DNA of 6,571 nucleotides, taken from positions 1 through 6,571 of the forward strand of contig JBAZKW010000035.1 in the NCBI GenBank assembly GCA_041650595.1, given 5' to 3'. This document shows positions 5,763-6,571 of the stretch, in pieces (positions within the stretch are counted from its first letter, which is position 1; every line of letters starts with the position of its first letter). The DNA comes from CALFCX01 sp041650595 (lineage in GTDB: Bacteria > Margulisbacteria > WOR-1 > JAKLHX01). The notes under the pieces are model-generated. The model saw only the letters and a list, made by a program, of their open reading frames with translations, had not been told where the DNA came from and did no database searches. Both the position numbers and the translations under genes were made by a program.

Positions 5763-6571
5763 GATAAAACCTCCGGCCATTTTCTAATATCCACAAAATG
5801 CCCGGCCACGGCAGCTGCAGCCGCCATCTCCGCACCAACAAGATGCGTACGGCCGTCTTTGCCCTGGCGGCCTTCAAAATTACGGTTTGAAGTTGACGCA
5901 CAGCGTTCCTGAGGTTTTAGCTGATCTGGGTTCATAGCAAGGCACATGCTGCATCCGGCATCACGCCATTCACATCCTGAGGCCGTAAAAATTTTGTCGA
6001 TCCCTTCGGCTTCGGCTTGTTTTTTCACCCACTGAGAACCGGGAACAACCAGCACGCGAATGGTCTTTGCGACTTTACGGCCTGCAAGATATTTCGCTGC
6101 GGTGCGCAAATCTTCGATGCGACCGTTCGTACAGCTTCCGATGAAAACAGTGTCAATCTTGATATCCGTGATCAGCATGCCGGACCTGAGCCCCATGTAC
6201 TTCAGGGCTTGCTCAACATCCGCTTTACTGTAACCCGGGACCTTACCCGGTTCGGGCACACACCCGTCTACGTCCACGACCATGCCAGGGCTTGTGCCCC
6301 ACGTCACTTGCGGCGCGATCCTGGACGCATCTATTTTGAGTTCTTTATCAAATTTCGCCCCCGGATCAGTAAAAAGAGTTTTCCAATAAACCAAGGCCTT
6401 TTCCAGTTCTTTTCCCTTTGGCGCGTACGGACGGTTCCCTTCGGCCACATACCGGAACGTCACGTCATCCGGTGCGATCATGCCCGCGCGGGCGCCAGCC
6501 TCGATCGTCATGTTGCAAATGGTCATACGTGCTTCCATGGAAAGGGCGCGTATCGCCTCGCCGCAATATTC
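5759..6571 (-). CDS. leuC: 3-isopropylmalate dehydratase large subunit, C-terminal 270 residues
   Basis: The gene runs off the right edge. The visible frame begins EYCGEAIRALSMEARMTICN and continues to a TGA at 5761..5759. LeuC is about 470 residues, so roughly the last 57% is present. All three 4Fe-4S ligands are seen: Cys in FIGSCTNGR (fragment residue 147) and the CSMC pair (207 and 210) in GCEWRDAGCSMCLAMN. The substrate-binding segment RCASTSNRNFEGRQG (223-237) is also complete. QVTWGTSPGM and the C-terminal AAAAAVAGHFVDIR match the bacterial heterodimeric type closely. The ATG at 6538 is internal (SMEARMTICNM is a conserved core motif), not the start. Stop and leuD start overlap by 4 bases, as usual for subunits made in equal amounts. 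Promoter and any leucine-responsive leader are outside the window. Confidence 0.97.
   Translation of the reverse strand, partial: EYCGEAIRALSMEARMTICNMTIEAGARAGMIAPDDVTFRYVAEGNRPYAPKGKELEKALVYWKTLFTDPGAKFDKELKIDASRIAPQVTWGTSPGMVVDVDGCVPEPGKVPGYSKADVEQALKYMGLRSGMLITDIKIDTVFIGSCTNGRIEDLRTAAKYLAGRKVAKTIRVLVVPGSQWVKKQAEAEGIDKIFTASGCEWRDAGCSMCLAMNPDQLKPQERCASTSNRNFEGRQGKDGRTHLVGAEMAAAAAVAGHFVDIRKWPEVLS
5770..5774 (-). promoter_or_regulatory. Ribosome binding site deciding the leuD start
   Basis: GGAGG lies 7 bases before ATG 5762 and inside the end of leuC. It selects this start over the in-frame ATG six codons upstream, which would add MAGGFI and lacks a comparable site. Confidence 0.85.

Noticed and set aside
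5301..5912. Plus-strand open frame of 203 codons across the leuC/leuD junction
   Set aside because: It is a mirror of two well-recognised genes, with no family resemblance of its own.
6536..6538. ATG as the start of leuC
   Set aside because: The frame stays open to the window edge, and the residues before it (EYCGEAIRALS) match the conserved LeuC interior, so the true start is outside the window.

Overview
This window is a single minus-strand gene train, read from the right edge to the left. It looks like a chromosomal segment of a Gram-negative-type bacterium. The base composition is moderate, the ribosome binding sites are standard, the leuCD pair is of the bacterial type, and the glycosyltransferases resemble those acting on undecaprenyl-phosphate sugars. 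The lineage cannot be fixed from the sequence alone.

Layout. The right part (5109-6571) holds the end of leuC, followed by leuD through a 4-base ATGA overlap. These are the large and small subunits of isopropylmalate isomerase in leucine biosynthesis. No leuB follows. After a gap of 36 bases come three glycan genes: a family 2 glycosyltransferase with two C-terminal membrane helices (4128-5072), a DegT/ArnB-like PLP aminotransferase (2986-4131, again a 4-base overlap) and a family 4 glycosyltransferase (1800-2969). A large multi-membrane-spanning ArnT/PMT-like glycosyltransferase then starts 19 bases further on, at 1780. Its frame stays open to the left edge.

At the left edge, the last 99 bases look like the start of an IS3-family insertion sequence. 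They contain a TG...-type terminal repeat with the run ACCCCC, a short leader, a strong Shine-Dalgarno and the first eight codons of an OrfA-like transposase (MKRKRYTE). The insertion sequence appears to have landed inside the 3' part of the membrane glycosyltransferase gene after about 560 codons. The product would therefore be truncated or carry an IS-encoded tail.

How the genes work together (inference). An ArnC-like GT2, an ArnB-like aminotransferase and an ArnT-like GT39 protein resemble the core of an aminosugar lipid-modification pathway. In such a pathway a sugar is aminated, loaded on undecaprenyl phosphate, flipped and transferred outside the membrane. The GT4 enzyme would extend a glycan. 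General exopolysaccharide or O-antigen synthesis is an equally serious alternative. LeuD carries an unusual insertion of about ten residues beside its active-site region. No stretch longer than 300 bases lacks a gene, and no RNA gene, CRISPR array or clear terminator is visible.
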